The translations under genes and the position numbers were made by a program. Under the pieces are notes generated by a model. The model did not search any database. It was not told the DNA's origin and worked only from the letters and a program-made list of their open reading frames with translations. A DNA stretch of 64,000 bases from Solidesulfovibrio magneticus RS-1. Its GTDB lineage: Bacteria > Desulfobacterota > Desulfovibrionia > Desulfovibrionales > Desulfovibrionaceae. Positions 47,316 through 57,457 of this stretch are shown here, piece after piece. Within the stretch, counting starts at the first letter, position 1; every line of letters begins with the position of its first letter. The DNA is taken from the NCBI RefSeq assembly GCF_000010665.1, contig NC_012796.1, positions 1 through 64,000 on the forward strand, in the 5' to 3' direction.

Positions 47316-49769
47316 ATGGCCAAGTCCGCCGCCCCGGATTTTCACCAGATCGAATCCCTCGGAGAGGACATCAAGCGGTACGTCCTGTCCATCCTCGGCA
47401 ACGACCTCTACCCGCCCGATCCCTTTCGCTACTACAGCGGCCTAGCCTACGCCATCCGTGAACGCCTCATCAAGATGTGGCTGGCCACCCAGGCCTCGTA
47501 TTACGACTCCATGTCCAAGCGGGTCTACTACCTGTCCATGGAGTTTTTGCCCGGCCGGTTCCTCATGAACTACATCACCAACATGGGCATGGAGGACGGT
47601 TGCCGCCAGGCCGCCGCCGACCTGGGCTTCGGCCTGGACGACCTGGCCGAGGAGGAGCGCGACGCTGGCCTTGGCAACGGGGGCCTGGGACGTCTGGCCT
47701 CCTGCTACATGGACTCCATGGCCACCCAGCGCATCCCGGGCTATGGCTATGGCATCCTCTACGACTACGGCCTGTTTCATCAGCGCATCGTGAACGGTTG
47801 GCAGGAGGAGGAGGCCGACAACTGGCGTCGCCACGGCAGTCCCTGGGTCATCGACCGGGTGGAGCATCTCTATGAGGTGAAATTCTACGGCCGCAGCGAA
47901 GCCTACAACGACCCCCAAGGCGTCCTGCGCTACCGCTGGGCCGAGGCCGACACGGTCATGGCCATGCCCTGCGACATTCTTATCCCCGGCCACGGCGGCA
48001 AACACGTCACCAACATGCGGCTGTGGGCCGCCGCCTCGTCCACCGGCTTTTCCCTGCGCGACTTCAACCAGGGCGATTTCTTGGGGGCCATGCAGTCGAA
48101 AATCCATTCGGAAAACATTTCCAAGGTGCTCTACCCCAACGATGAACCCATCCAGGGCAAGGAACTGCGCCTGCGCCAGCAGTATTTTCTAGTGGCCGCA
48201 ACCCTTCGCGACATCATCCGCCGCCACAAGAAATCCGGCCCGGGCTTTGCCGAGTTCCCGGACCAGGTGGCCATCCAGCTCAACGACACCCACCCGACCA
48301 TCGCCGTTGCCGAACTCATGCGCATTCTCGTGGACGAGGAGTTCCTCGGCTGGGACGAGGCCTGGGACATCTGCCGCCGCACCTTTGCCTACACCAACCA
48401 CACCGTGCTGCCCGAGGCCCTGGAGACCTGGCCGGCCGATCTGCTGGGCCGGGTGCTGCCGCGCCATCTGGAAATCATCGCCGAGATCGACCGGCGCTTC
48501 CTGCTGGAGGTGGCTGTCGCCCATCCCGGCGACCAGGTTCGGCAAAACCGGCTGGCCATCATCGACCCGGCCAGCCGGCGGGTGCGCATGGCCCATTTGG
48601 CCATTGTGGGCAGCCACAAGGTCAACGGCGTGGCCAGGCTCCACTCCGACATCCTGCGCGAAAAGGTCTTTCCGGAGTTCGACGCCCTGTACCCGGGCAA
48701 GTTCACCAACGTCACCAACGGCATCACGCCCAGGCGCTGGCTGCTCCAGGCCAATCCGGCCCTGTCGCGGCTCATCACCTCGCGCATCGGCCCGGACTGG
48801 ACCACCGACCTCGACCGGCTGGCCGAGCTGCTGCCCCTGGCCGACGACCCCGATTTCCGCAAGGACTGGCGGGCGGCCAAGCGGGAGAACAAGAAGCGCC
48901 TGGCCCGCTACGTGCTGCGCAAATCCGGCATGGGCATCAACCCGGACACGCTGTTTGACGTCCAGGTCAAGCGCATGCACGAATACAAGCGCCAATTTTT
49001 AAACGTCCTGCACGTGGTGACGCTGTATAACCGCCTGCGCCGCGACCCGGCCCTGGCCGTGCCGCCGCGCACGGTGCTCATCGGCGGCAAGGCCGCGCCG
49101 GGCTATTTTATGGCCAAGCGCATCATCCGGCTCATCACCGCCGTGGCCGAGACCGTAAACGCCGACGACGCCGTCAGAAGCCGGCTGCGGGTGGTGTTTT
49201 TGCCCAACTACTGCGTGTCCCAGGCGGAAAAAGTCATCCCGGCCGCCGACCTGTCCCAGCAGATTTCCACGGCCGGCATGGAAGCCTCGGGCACGGGCAA
49301 CATGAAGTTCGCGCTAAACGGCGCCCTGACCATCGGGACCCTGGATGGGGCCAACATTGAGATCATGGAGGCCGTGGGGCGGGAGAACATCTTCATCTTT
49401 GGGCTGACAGCCAAGGAAGTGGAGGCCACCCGGGCCGCCGGCTACGACCCGGGCCGGCGCGTGGCCGCCGACGCCGAGCTGGCCGAGGCCCTGGACATGA
49501 TCGGCCGGGGCTATTTCACGCCGTCCGAGCCGGACCTGTTCACGCCCATCCTCGACAACCTGCTGCGCCACGGCGACTACTATCTGGTCACGGCCGACTA
49601 CCGGGCCTGCCTGGAGGCCCAGGACGCGGTCAATGCCCTCTACCTCGATCCCGAGGCCTGGACCGCGGCCTCAATCCGCAACACGGCCAACATGGGCTTT
49701 TTCTCCAGCGACCGGGCGGTGCTGGAATACGCCAAGAACATTTGGAACATCGAGCCGTTGGGAGAATAG
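47316..49769 (+). CDS. glgP: glycogen/starch phosphorylase
   Basis: 817 residues. Releases glucose 1-phosphate from glycogen with phosphate, using PLP. The N-terminal KRVYYLSMEFLPGRFL, GNGGLGRLASCYMDSMATQR, then FTNVTNGITPRRWLLQANP and the PLP-lysine region EASGTGNMKFALNGALTIGTLDGANIE (Lys in NMKFALNGA) are all intact. GGGGAGC precedes the ATG. Glycogen storage in sulfate reducers supports energy reserve use. Monocistronic, ending before a class A repeat. Confidence 0.96.
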   Translation: MAKSAAPDFHQIESLGEDIKRYVLSILGNDLYPPDPFRYYSGLAYAIRERLIKMWLATQASYYDSMSKRVYYLSMEFLPGRFLMNYITNMGMEDGCRQAAADLGFGLDDLAEEERDAGLGNGGLGRLASCYMDSMATQRIPGYGYGILYDYGLFHQRIVNGWQEEEADNWRRHGSPWVIDRVEHLYEVKFYGRSEAYNDPQGVLRYRWAEADTVMAMPCDILIPGHGGKHVTNMRLWAAASSTGFSLRDFNQGDFLGAMQSKIHSENISKVLYPNDEPIQGKELRLRQQYFLVAATLRDIIRRHKKSGPGFAEFPDQVAIQLNDTHPTIAVAELMRILVDEEFLGWDEAWDICRRTFAYTNHTVLPEALETWPADLLGRVLPRHLEIIAEIDRRFLLEVAVAHPGDQVRQNRLAIIDPASRRVRMAHLAIVGSHKVNGVARLHSDILREKVFPEFDALYPGKFTNVTNGITPRRWLLQANPALSRLITSRIGPDWTTDLDRLAELLPLADDPDFRKDWRAAKRENKKRLARYVLRKSGMGINPDTLFDVQVKRMHEYKRQFLNVLHVVTLYNRLRRDPALAVPPRTVLIGGKAAPGYFMAKRIIRLITAVAETVNADDAVRSRLRVVFLPNYCVSQAEKVIPAADLSQQISTAGMEASGTGNMKFALNGALTIGTLDGANIEIMEAVGRENIFIFGLTAKEVEATRAAGYDPGRRVAADAELAEALDMIGRGYFTPSEPDLFTPILDNLLRHGDYYLVTADYRACLEAQDAVNALYLDPEAWTAASIRNTANMGFFSSDRAVLEYAKNIWNIEPLGE

Positions 49770-49864
49770 GCGGCCATCACCCCGAAGGCTGGTCCGGAGG
49801 GCTTCGTTTTCCCGCCGGCAGAGAGCTCATTTTCGTCGAAACCCCTTCAACCTTTTCTCCATAC

Positions 49865-49915
49865 GGGGGGTCTGGGGGCCTCAGGCCCCCAGCCGCCGGA
49901 GGCATCTCTTCCCTC
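49865..49915 (+). repeat. GC-rich intergenic palindromic repeat (class A)
   Basis: GGGGGGTC, arms TGGGGGCCT/AGGCCCCCA, tail GCCGCCGGAGGCATCTCTTCC. It lies between convergent glgP and the diguanylate cyclase gene, 6 bases before the latter's stop. Confidence 0.85.
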
Positions 49916-49920
49916 TCCCT

Positions 49921-50937
49921 CTACCGGGCGCTGCCCTTGCGGGCGCGTTTGCGGGCGTACATGCGCTGGTCGGCCTGTTCGACGAGGGCGTCGAGGGCCG
50001 CGCCGTCCTCGGGGTAGGCGGCCCAGCTGATGCTGGCGGCCAGGGGCAGCGGCGTTTCTTCAAACTGAAAGGGCGCGGCCAGGGCCTGGTCCAGACGCTC
50101 AGCCACGGCCTCGGCCTCCCGGGCGTCGGCCAGGGCGGTGGCGATAAGCCCGAACTCGTCGCCGCCCAGGCGGGCGGCCAGATCGGACTGGCGCGACACG
50201 GCGCTGACCCGCCGGGCCATCTCTTTTATGGCGGCATCGCCGGCTCGGTGGCCCCGGGTGTCGTTGATGTCCTTAAGCCCGTCCATGTCCAGGATGAACA
50301 CGGCCACGGCAAAGGACTGGCGTCCGGCCAGGGCCAGACTTTGGCGCAGACGGTCGTAGAACAGCGCCCGGTTGCCGATACCGGTCAGGGGATCGTGGGT
50401 GGCCCGGCGGTAGAGTTCGCTGACCTCGTACTGGGCGCAGTAGAACATTGAGGCGGCGATCAGCTCGGCCATGAGTTCCAGGACGCGCACGTGCTCGTCG
50501 GAGAACCGGCCGGGAGCTTCCGAGACGACCTTGAGGGCCCCGACCACGGCTTCCTGGTGGAAAAGCGGCGCCACCACCATGGAACGCAGTCCGACCTTGC
50601 GGCAGGCCGCTCTGTCCACCCGAGGATCGTTTTCGCAGTCCTGGCAGACAAGCACCTGCCCGGTGTCCACGCAAAGCCCCGACAGGCTGCCCTGCCGGCC
50701 CAGGCGCAGTCCGAGTTGGGGCGCGGCGAGGCCCGAGGCGGCGCGGTAGACCATGTCCCCACCCTCGGCCAGCTCCACGATGGCTCCGCTGGCTTGGGCC
50801 AAGTCCTGCAATTGGTCGGCCACGTACTGCATGACACAGCTCAAATCGTGGCCGATTTTGACGATTTCCGTCTGCAACGCGATGATCCGCAAAAGCGTTT
50901 GCGGCGAAAGATGCTGGGCGTCGTTATTGCTGCTCAT
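49921..50937 (-). CDS. GAF-GGDEF diguanylate cyclase
   Basis: 338 residues. A GAF-like sensor (~20-165; CVMQYVADQLQDLAQASGAIVELAEGGDMVY) and a GGDEF domain from ~180 (THDPLTGIGNRALFYDRLRQ). The active site RLGGDEFGLIA is intact, so it should make c-di-GMP. The inhibitory I-site (RxxD upstream of GGDEF) is not clear: SRQSDLAARLGGDEF offers RQSD four residues before. It could feed the PilZ protein at 8788. Start at ATG 50937; no clear ribosome site. Confidence 0.9.
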   Translation of the reverse strand: MSSNNDAQHLSPQTLLRIIALQTEIVKIGHDLSCVMQYVADQLQDLAQASGAIVELAEGGDMVYRAASGLAAPQLGLRLGRQGSLSGLCVDTGQVLVCQDCENDPRVDRAACRKVGLRSMVVAPLFHQEAVVGALKVVSEAPGRFSDEHVRVLELMAELIAASMFYCAQYEVSELYRRATHDPLTGIGNRALFYDRLRQSLALAGRQSFAVAVFILDMDGLKDINDTRGHRAGDAAIKEMARRVSAVSRQSDLAARLGGDEFGLIATALADAREAEAVAERLDQALAAPFQFEETPLPLAASISWAAYPEDGAALDALVEQADQRMYARKRARKGSAR

Positions 50938-51247
50938 GGCGCCTCATTGTCAGGCCGATCATTCAGAGAACAGGGCCGGCGTAACAGGTACGTATTTCCT
51001 CCCTCCTACGTTTCTCACGGGCGTATGACAAGACCGGCGCGGCGCTTTTGTCGCACCAGTCAATTGTCGGAAAAGACAATCTTTTCCAGTAGCCGAGCAA
51101 CGGGCAGCCGGGGAGGGGAATTCCGCCCGGTCGAGTCAGGGCCTGACGTCTGTTGGCGGCCATGGGCCGGGAGTTGTCGCGGCTGGGCCGGTTTCGGCGG
51201 GGTCTGCGGGAGCCGGCGGCAAGCCGCAAATCGGGCCGCCGAGGCGG
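50938..51247. other. 310-base gap upstream of the cyclase gene
   Basis: No supported gene. It contains a small perfect hairpin (ATTGTC-GGAAAA-GACAAT, 51063-51080) and a GC-rich right part next to the zinc-ribbon gene stop. The cyclase promoter must be here, but no good -35/-10 pair stands out. I saw no c-di-GMP riboswitch (GEMM) consensus. Confidence 0.4.
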
Positions 51248-51718
51248 CTACAGCCGCCGCAGCCAGGCGATGAGGGCCAGGACGGCCAGGAGGGGATAGA
51301 GCGGCCACAGGACGCCCACGGCGAGGCACACGACGACGGCCACGGCCAGCACGCCGGCATAGAGGCAGGCTTCGAAATAGGGGCCAAGGCCGAAAAGCGG
51401 ATTTTTCCAGCCCTGGAAATCGAGCAGCCGGGAGTCGGGTCGGGCGTCGGGACTGGCTTTGTCCGGGGCCAGCTCCGGTTTTTGCGGCCGGGGCCGGCCC
51501 TCGCCGGCGTCCAGCCCTGGGGTCCAGGCAGCGGTGTCTCCGCGCGCCTCGCCGTCGGCCGAAGCCGGTCGGCCGGTTGCCCTGTCCCCGTCCTGTGCGC
51601 CCGGCTCGAGCGCGGCAGTGTCGTCGGCCCCGGCCCGGCCGGATTGCAGCTTATGGCCGCAGACCTGGCAGAACCGGCGGTCGTCGGGATTGTCCCCGCC
51701 GCATTTGTTGCATCGCAT
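51248..51718 (-). CDS. zinc-ribbon membrane protein
   Basis: 156 residues. The N-terminal double CxxC ribbon reads MRCNKCGGDNPDDRRFCQVCG. A ~70-residue low-complexity linker (Pro, Asp, Ala) follows, then one or two membrane helices near residues 115-150 (AGVLAVAVVVCLAVGVLWPL). ATG 51718 is chosen because the ribbon starts there. An in-frame TTG at 51748 would add 10 residues. Such ribbon-TM proteins are common and of unknown role. It is divergent from the ferredoxin gene. Confidence 0.6.
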   Translation of the reverse strand: MRCNKCGGDNPDDRRFCQVCGHKLQSGRAGADDTAALEPGAQDGDRATGRPASADGEARGDTAAWTPGLDAGEGRPRPQKPELAPDKASPDARPDSRLLDFQGWKNPLFGLGPYFEACLYAGVLAVAVVVCLAVGVLWPLYPLLAVLALIAWLRRL

Positions 51719-51807
51719 GGCGCTTTTGGCCTGTCCTTTCGTTGACAACGTCGTGGGGAAACATAGATGGAAAAGGTCGGACCCGCCACCAAAACAAAGG
51801 AACGCCG

Positions 51808-52005
51808 ATGGAGACGATCCTGACCGCTTATTCCGTCAATCCGGTCTGCTGCAACGGCTGCGGCGCTTGCGCCGCCATGGCCCCGGAGCTTTTCGCCATG
51901 GACGAGACCACGGAAAAGCCCGTGCTGCTCCTGGCCGAGGCTCCGGTGGACGATGTGGAGCGGGCCATGGCCTTTTGCCCCCACGACTGCATCGAAGCCG
52001 ACTGA
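51808..52005 (+). CDS. small single-cluster ferredoxin
   Basis: 65 residues. CNGCGAC supplies three Cys (CxxCxxC) near residues 15-21 and AFCPHDC gives the fourth Cys followed by Pro, which is the [4Fe-4S] monocluster ferredoxin pattern. A further Cys precedes the first. Acidic, cytoplasmic electron carrier. AAAGGAACGCCG gives the start. The redox partner is unknown. A split repeat and an IS element follow. Confidence 0.85.
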   Translation: METILTAYSVNPVCCNGCGACAAMAPELFAMDETTEKPVLLLAEAPVDDVERAMAFCPHDCIEAD

Positions 52006-52191
52006 CGCCCGCCCTGCCCTGCCGTCTTCGCGCCCTTGCCGGTTTTGCCGCCGCCAAGGGCGTTTTCGTTGGCCCAGCCCAGGCCGCCGGAGTCGCCACC
52101 TTTCCGGCCACGGGCATTCCGACAGCCCCTTTGGCTACCAGCCGCCCAAAGTACCAACCTCCGCCGCCCCCCTTTAACCCTTTCTCCAGAT

Positions 52192-52228
52192 GGGGGGTCT
52201 GGGGGCCTCAGGCCCCCAGCCGCCGGAG
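52192..52228 (+). repeat. class A repeat copy split by an IS110-family element
   Basis: GGGGGGTC, arms TGGGGGCCT and AGGCCCCCA, then GCCGCCGGAG, where the usual GCATCTTCTC is lost. The missing end, AGGCATTTCC..TTCTCTTCC, reappears at 53383 on the far side of the IS. The copy is split exactly in its tail. Confidence 0.85.
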
Positions 52229-52262
52229 CAACGGTGTTCTGAGTCAACCGACAATCAGGGGT

Positions 52263-53382
<1,120 letters not shown>

Positions 53383-53487
53383 AGGCATTTCCCGTCTTTC
53401 TCTTCCTCTCCCATGCACTAATGCCTTGCCCCAATCGTCCGATAGGAGCGGCAAGGCGGCCGGGAAGGGGCCGTCGGGGAGGCCGTC

Positions 53488-54369
53488 ATGGCAAGGCGCG
53501 AACGTTTGGCCGTCATCGAGGTTTTGGACCGGTTGGGGCTGCTCAAATATGTCCTGGCCGCGAGCATTACGCTGTTGGCCTTTGGCGTCACGGCCGGGGC
53601 TTTTTGCTACGAGCAGCTGCAAAAGCGGCCGCCGCGCCTGTCCAAGGCCGGACAGGCCGCCCTGGAGCGCCAGCTGCCGCCGTCGCCGCCGGCGGCGTAT
53701 GTCCACCGCGCGCCGGTGAGCCGGCAGGCCCGGTTCGCGGCCGGGCCGGATGCTGGCCCCAGTTTTTCCTTTTACGACATCTCCGACCGGGAAACGCCGC
53801 AGACCTTGGCCGACAAGTTGGCCAACAAGCGTTTCCGGGTGAGCCGGGGCCAGGGCCAGACCTGCAATTTCGCCTATCCCTTGGCCGCCGCGGCTGGAGA
53901 TAAGGAGGCCGTGGCCGCTTATATCCGCGATCTGGGCCGGGAATGCTGCGCCGCCGCCGCCAATCTGCCCGGGCAGCTTTCGACCTACGCCTTTGCGCGA
54001 AACGCCGAGAAGAACGTGGCCCAGCCGGCCGGCCCCATTTCGGGTTCGGCGGTCTTTTCCGAGGTTGGGGGCGGGCTTTTGACGCTCAACCTGCGTTTTT
54101 CCGACCACGGCGAAGGCTATGCGGCCAGCTTGCGCCAGCATTTGTCCGAGCGCCACGGTCCGCCGTCGCCCATGGGGCCGTCGGGCGAGGCCTGGGCCCG
54201 GGACAAGGGCCTGGTGACGCTGACGCGGCTGGGGCGCGGGGTGCAGGTGACGGTCTACTATGCGGCCAACATCGAGCGCCATGCCGCGCACACGGCCCGG
54301 CTGGCCGACCGGCCGGCCCCGCAGCGCCAGAAGCCGGCCACCGGTCTGGCCGTGGCCGAAGCCTGGTAG
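53488..54369 (+). CDS. hypothetical membrane-anchored protein
   Basis: 293 residues. One N-terminal membrane helix (LLKYVLAASITLLAFGVTAGAF) follows a short basic head. The rest is soluble, probably periplasmic, with a Pro-rich stretch near 60-75 and no recognised motif (DISDRETPQTLADKLANKRF, AVAAYIRDLGRECCAAAANL). The ATG follows GGGAGGCCGTC. Codon use is like the host's. Function unknown. Confidence 0.6.
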   Translation: MARRERLAVIEVLDRLGLLKYVLAASITLLAFGVTAGAFCYEQLQKRPPRLSKAGQAALERQLPPSPPAAYVHRAPVSRQARFAAGPDAGPSFSFYDISDRETPQTLADKLANKRFRVSRGQGQTCNFAYPLAAAAGDKEAVAAYIRDLGRECCAAAANLPGQLSTYAFARNAEKNVAQPAGPISGSAVFSEVGGGLLTLNLRFSDHGEGYAASLRQHLSERHGPPSPMGPSGEAWARDKGLVTLTRLGRGVQVTVYYAANIERHAAHTARLADRPAPQRQKPATGLAVAEAW

Positions 54370-54476
54370 CGGACCGCTGGCGCGACGCAAGACGCAAAGC
54401 CAGGACTGGACCACGCGAACTTCACCGACGACCTCTCCACCCAACGGCAAAGCCCCCTAACCCCCTTTCCCCGGAT

Positions 54477-54520
54477 GGGGGGTCCGGGGGCCTCAGGCCC
54501 CCGGCCGCCGGAGGCATCTT
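54477..54520 (+). repeat. GC-rich intergenic palindromic repeat (class A)
   Basis: GGGGGGT, arms CCGGGGGCCT/AGGCCCCCGG, tail CCGCCGGAGGCATCTTTATC. It lies between convergent genes and ends 12 bases before the response-regulator stop. Confidence 0.85.
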
Positions 54521-54532
54521 TATCTTCTCAAC

Positions 54533-55177
54533 TCACCCCAAAAGTCGCAGCCAGCCTAACGTCTGGCCGGTGGGGTCGGTGAGGGGGGTATCGGCGGGGC
54601 CTGGCAGGGGCGGTTCGGCGGGGAAGGCTTCGGTGAAGGCCATGCCGGCGAGGTGGTCGTCGGGGTGGGCCAGGAGTATCCGGCCGGAACGGTCCACGGC
54701 GGCCAGGCGGCGGGAGCAAGCGGCCAGGACGCCGGCCAGCAGGGATTTGTACAGGCTCACGGCCGCGTCGGTGGGGCAGGGGCGTTCCCGGCCGCGCCGG
54801 GTGATGGCCATTTCGAGATTGGCCTTGAGGTCGAGGAGTTTGGCGGGTTTTTGGATGTAGCCGGCGGCTCCGGCCCCGGCCACACGTTCCATGATGTCGC
54901 GGTCCACGGCGGCGGTGAGGAAAATGACCGGCACGCCGAATTCGGCGATGAGCGCTCCGGCCGCTTCCACGCCGTCCATGGCTCCGGCCAGGTTGATGTC
55001 CATGAGCACCACGTCCGGGGCGGCTTGGCGGGCCGCGTCCAGGGCTTCCTCGCCGGTGCGGGCCATCCCGAGGATGCCGTAGCCCAGCCGGCCGAGGATT
55101 TTTTCGGCCACCCGGGCCGAAAGCGGGTCATCCTCGACGATTAGCACCGTGCGCTGTGGCTTGGCCGACTCCTCCAT
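54533..55177 (-). CDS. response regulator with unknown C-terminal domain
   Basis: 214 residues. Receiver domain 1-125 with acidic pair VEDD near 17, phospho-acceptor in VLMDINLAGAMDG near residue 60, LTAA (switch Thr replaced in form LTA) and Lys in IQKPAKLLDL. The C-terminal ~80 residues (SLLAGVLAACSRRLAAVDRSG, RILLAHPDDHLAGMAF) look like a small PAS-like or sensor domain, not an HTH. It shares its direction with another receiver gene at 55241. Kinase partner not seen in the window. Confidence 0.8.
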   Translation of the reverse strand: MEESAKPQRTVLIVEDDPLSARVAEKILGRLGYGILGMARTGEEALDAARQAAPDVVLMDINLAGAMDGVEAAGALIAEFGVPVIFLTAAVDRDIMERVAGAGAAGYIQKPAKLLDLKANLEMAITRRGRERPCPTDAAVSLYKSLLAGVLAACSRRLAAVDRSGRILLAHPDDHLAGMAFTEAFPAEPPLPGPADTPLTDPTGQTLGWLRLLG

Positions 55178-55240
55178 GGCCGCCCTCCTCGTAATTTTTC
55201 TTGAAAAATACGGGCGTCTTTTTCAAGAGCCGCGTCGCCG

Positions 55241-55630
55241 CTACTTGGCGTCGGCGAGCTGCTTTTTCTTGTGGGCGTCCTGGATCTTGTAATACAAATC
55301 GTCCATTTCCGCCGGCTTCATGAGGTAGTCGAAAGCCCCCTGCTCCATGCCGCGTATGGCCACGTCCACGTTGGCGTGGCCGGTGAGCATGATGACCTCC
55401 ACCGCCGGATGGGCCGCCTTGATGCGCGACAAGGTCTCCATGCCGTCCATGCCAGGCATTTTGACGTCCAGCAGCACCACATCGGCCGGGAAGCCTTGCA
55501 GCGCCTCCAGGGCCTGTTCGCCGCTGTGGGCCATGTTCACTTCAAGCCCCCGGCGCATCAGACGCTTGCGCAGGGTTTCCACGTAGCTTTCCTCGTCATC
55601 CACGAGCAGAACCCGTACCGCCTCGCTCAC
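55241..55630 (-). CDS. single-domain response regulator
   Basis: 129 residues. The receiver has VLLVDDEESYVETL (acidic pocket), VVLLDVKMPGMDGMETL (phospho-Asp near 53), MLTGHANVDVAI (switch Thr) and YLMKPAEMDDLYYKI (Lys). No output domain, so it works CheY-like or in a phosphorelay. GTG 55630 is chosen because GGGAGG is eight bases upstream. The ATG six bases before it is only one base from that site. The 63-base gap to the next receiver gene suggests one transcript. Confidence 0.87.
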   Translation of the reverse strand: MSEAVRVLLVDDEESYVETLRKRLMRRGLEVNMAHSGEQALEALQGFPADVVLLDVKMPGMDGMETLSRIKAAHPAVEVIMLTGHANVDVAIRGMEQGAFDYLMKPAEMDDLYYKIQDAHKKKQLADAK

Positions 55631-55847
55631 AAGCATCCCTCCCATCGGACATGCGACAACGCCCATTTCATAGCCGCGCGCCATGGGAAAAGCAACAACG
55701 CCGGTTTTGACACAACCTGCCCTGGCCGGTACCAGCGCCTTTGCCGGCGCGCCGGGCTGGCCCTGGCGTTGTCGCCGGCCCGGGGCTGCCTGATGCCGGA
55801 ATGCAAACTGTTGGAAGCGGCCCGTCGCCGCCATAAGGACGCCGATT

Positions 55848-56633
55848 ATGCGTGGACTGGATCGTGAAGCCCTCATGGGCCTGGCCCGGCTGGCCGGACA
55901 GGCCATCCTGGAATGCCGCGCCGGCGGCCTGGACGTGACGACCAAGGCCGACGGCACGCCCGTGACCCAGGCCGACAAACGGGCCGGGGAGATCCTTGTG
56001 GCCGGGCTGGCGCACATCTTTCCGGGACTGCCCGTTATCTGCGAGGAAACCGCCAATGCGCCCTACGAGGAGCGGCGGCGTTATACGCGGTGTTTCATCG
56101 TGGACCCCCTGGACGGCACCAAGGAGTTCGCGGCCGGGCGGGAGGATTTTTGCGTCTGTCTGGCCCTGGTGGAAGACGGCCGGCCGGTCTACGGCGTCAT
56201 CGCCGCGCCCGTGGCCGACCGCCTCTATGCCGGCGGGCCGGGCATTCCGTCCCTGCGCCGGGAGAGCGACGGCACGGAGCAGGTGTTGCGGGTGCGCCGG
56301 CCCGGGGCCGGGGAAACGATCATCGCCATGGCCAGCCGGTCCCATCCCTCGCCCGGGCTGGCCGACTGGCTGGCCCGCTTTGGCGAAGTGCGTACCATAA
56401 ACCGGGGCAGCGCGCTGAAATTTTGCGCCCTGGCCCAAGGGGACTGCCATGTCTACCCGCGCCTGGGGCCGACGTCGGAGTGGGACGTGGCCGCCGGCCA
56501 CGCCCTGGTGCTGGGGGCTGGCGGCGTCATGACGGCCTTGGACGGCTCGCCTTTCCCCTACAACAAGCCGGAATTCCTCAACGGCCCGTTTCTGGCCCAC
56601 AGCCTGGACCCGGCCGACCCGAGGCTGGGGTGA
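55848..56633 (+). CDS. cysQ: 3'(2'),5'-bisphosphate nucleotidase
   Basis: 261 residues of the inositol monophosphatase superfamily. It removes 3'-phosphate from PAP, a by-product of sulfotransfer and of PAPS use. Metal and catalytic motifs are VICEETANAPYE, FIVDPLDGTKEFAAG and TSEWDVAAGHALVLGAGG. The wording DGTKEF and length fit CysQ better than inositol monophosphatase. It is divergent from the response regulator genes. Confidence 0.88.
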   Translation: MRGLDREALMGLARLAGQAILECRAGGLDVTTKADGTPVTQADKRAGEILVAGLAHIFPGLPVICEETANAPYEERRRYTRCFIVDPLDGTKEFAAGREDFCVCLALVEDGRPVYGVIAAPVADRLYAGGPGIPSLRRESDGTEQVLRVRRPGAGETIIAMASRSHPSPGLADWLARFGEVRTINRGSALKFCALAQGDCHVYPRLGPTSEWDVAAGHALVLGAGGVMTALDGSPFPYNKPEFLNGPFLAHSLDPADPRLG

Positions 56634-56790
56634 GGTTTTCCCCTTGCCAAGGCAAAAGGCCCAAGGATAGGACCGCAACAAGGCGAAGCCGCTGCCGGCG
56701 CGCCTGAAGTAAACGCCATGGGCGGCGTTCTTTGCCCAGGATCAAGGGCAGGCTTTTCACACAACGACGTTTCGTCTTGAGGGTCTCCCG

Positions 56791-57285
56791 ATGCGCGACA
56801 AAGCCCTGCTCTTCCTCACCGGGAGAAACGGCATTCTGCTTTTCAATATCCTTATTTTGGCGCTGAGCATTTTCTCGCTTTGGATAATGGCTCCCATGTT
56901 GCTCAACGCCTTAGACAACATCCCCGACCTCGAAAATGTCTCGGAATCCCTTGGCGTCATCCTCATCGCTTACGGCGTCGCCATTGAGGAACGCCATTCC
57001 CTCATGCCCATTTTCAAGCTCTATCCGAAATTTTACACTGAAAAGCAGGCTTATATCGACGACATCTGCCACGCCTACGGACTTTTTTATCTGTTGTTGG
57101 GCCTTTTCATGGAAATGTGCGTGGCCTGCGTCAAGATGCCCAATGCCATCATTGACACCGACCACATCGAGTATCTGCTTTTTGGCGTCAGCGCCGTGTT
57201 CATTGTCTGGAACACCGGACTGATGTTTCGGCACTGCTACCTGCTCTACACCGCCCCGGAGCAGTATACGCCAGACGTCCATTGA
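56791..57285 (+). CDS. hypothetical inner-membrane protein
   Basis: 164 residues with three probable membrane helices (~14-36, 98-117, 130-150) and a polar central loop (GVAIEERHSLMPIFKLYPKF). Not recognised. The GC content, near 52 percent, is distinctly below its neighbours, so it may be acquired. The start follows GAGGGTCTCCCG. It is a single gene, flanked by a terminator for the opposing aguA gene. Confidence 0.6.
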   Translation: MRDKALLFLTGRNGILLFNILILALSIFSLWIMAPMLLNALDNIPDLENVSESLGVILIAYGVAIEERHSLMPIFKLYPKFYTEKQAYIDDICHAYGLFYLLLGLFMEMCVACVKMPNAIIDTDHIEYLLFGVSAVFIVWNTGLMFRHCYLLYTAPEQYTPDVH

Positions 57286-57344
57286 CGCGCCGAAACCGCC
57301 GTGGCCGAAGCGCCAGACGCCGCCTCGCCGTCCGGCGGCCCAAC

Positions 57345-57385
57345 AAAAAACGCGTGCCTACGCTCCCCAAGAGCGCAGGCACGCG
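57345..57385 (-). terminator. Rho-independent terminator of aguA
   Basis: CGCGTGCCTACGCTC and GAGCGCAGGCACGCG form a 15-base stem with one mismatch and a CCCAA loop. On the minus strand it is followed by TTTTTTG. It ends the agmatine deiminase transcript 73 bases past its stop. Confidence 0.88.
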
Positions 57386-57457
57386 CTTGCGTGCAGCCAT
57401 TGAAATCATGGTGCTTTTTAAGCACTGACGCCGCCAGCAAAACCCGGCGGCCAGACC

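Noticed and set aside
50938-51247. c-di-GMP riboswitch upstream of the diguanylate cyclase
   Set aside because: Only a short 6-pair hairpin is present, without the conserved GEMM core.
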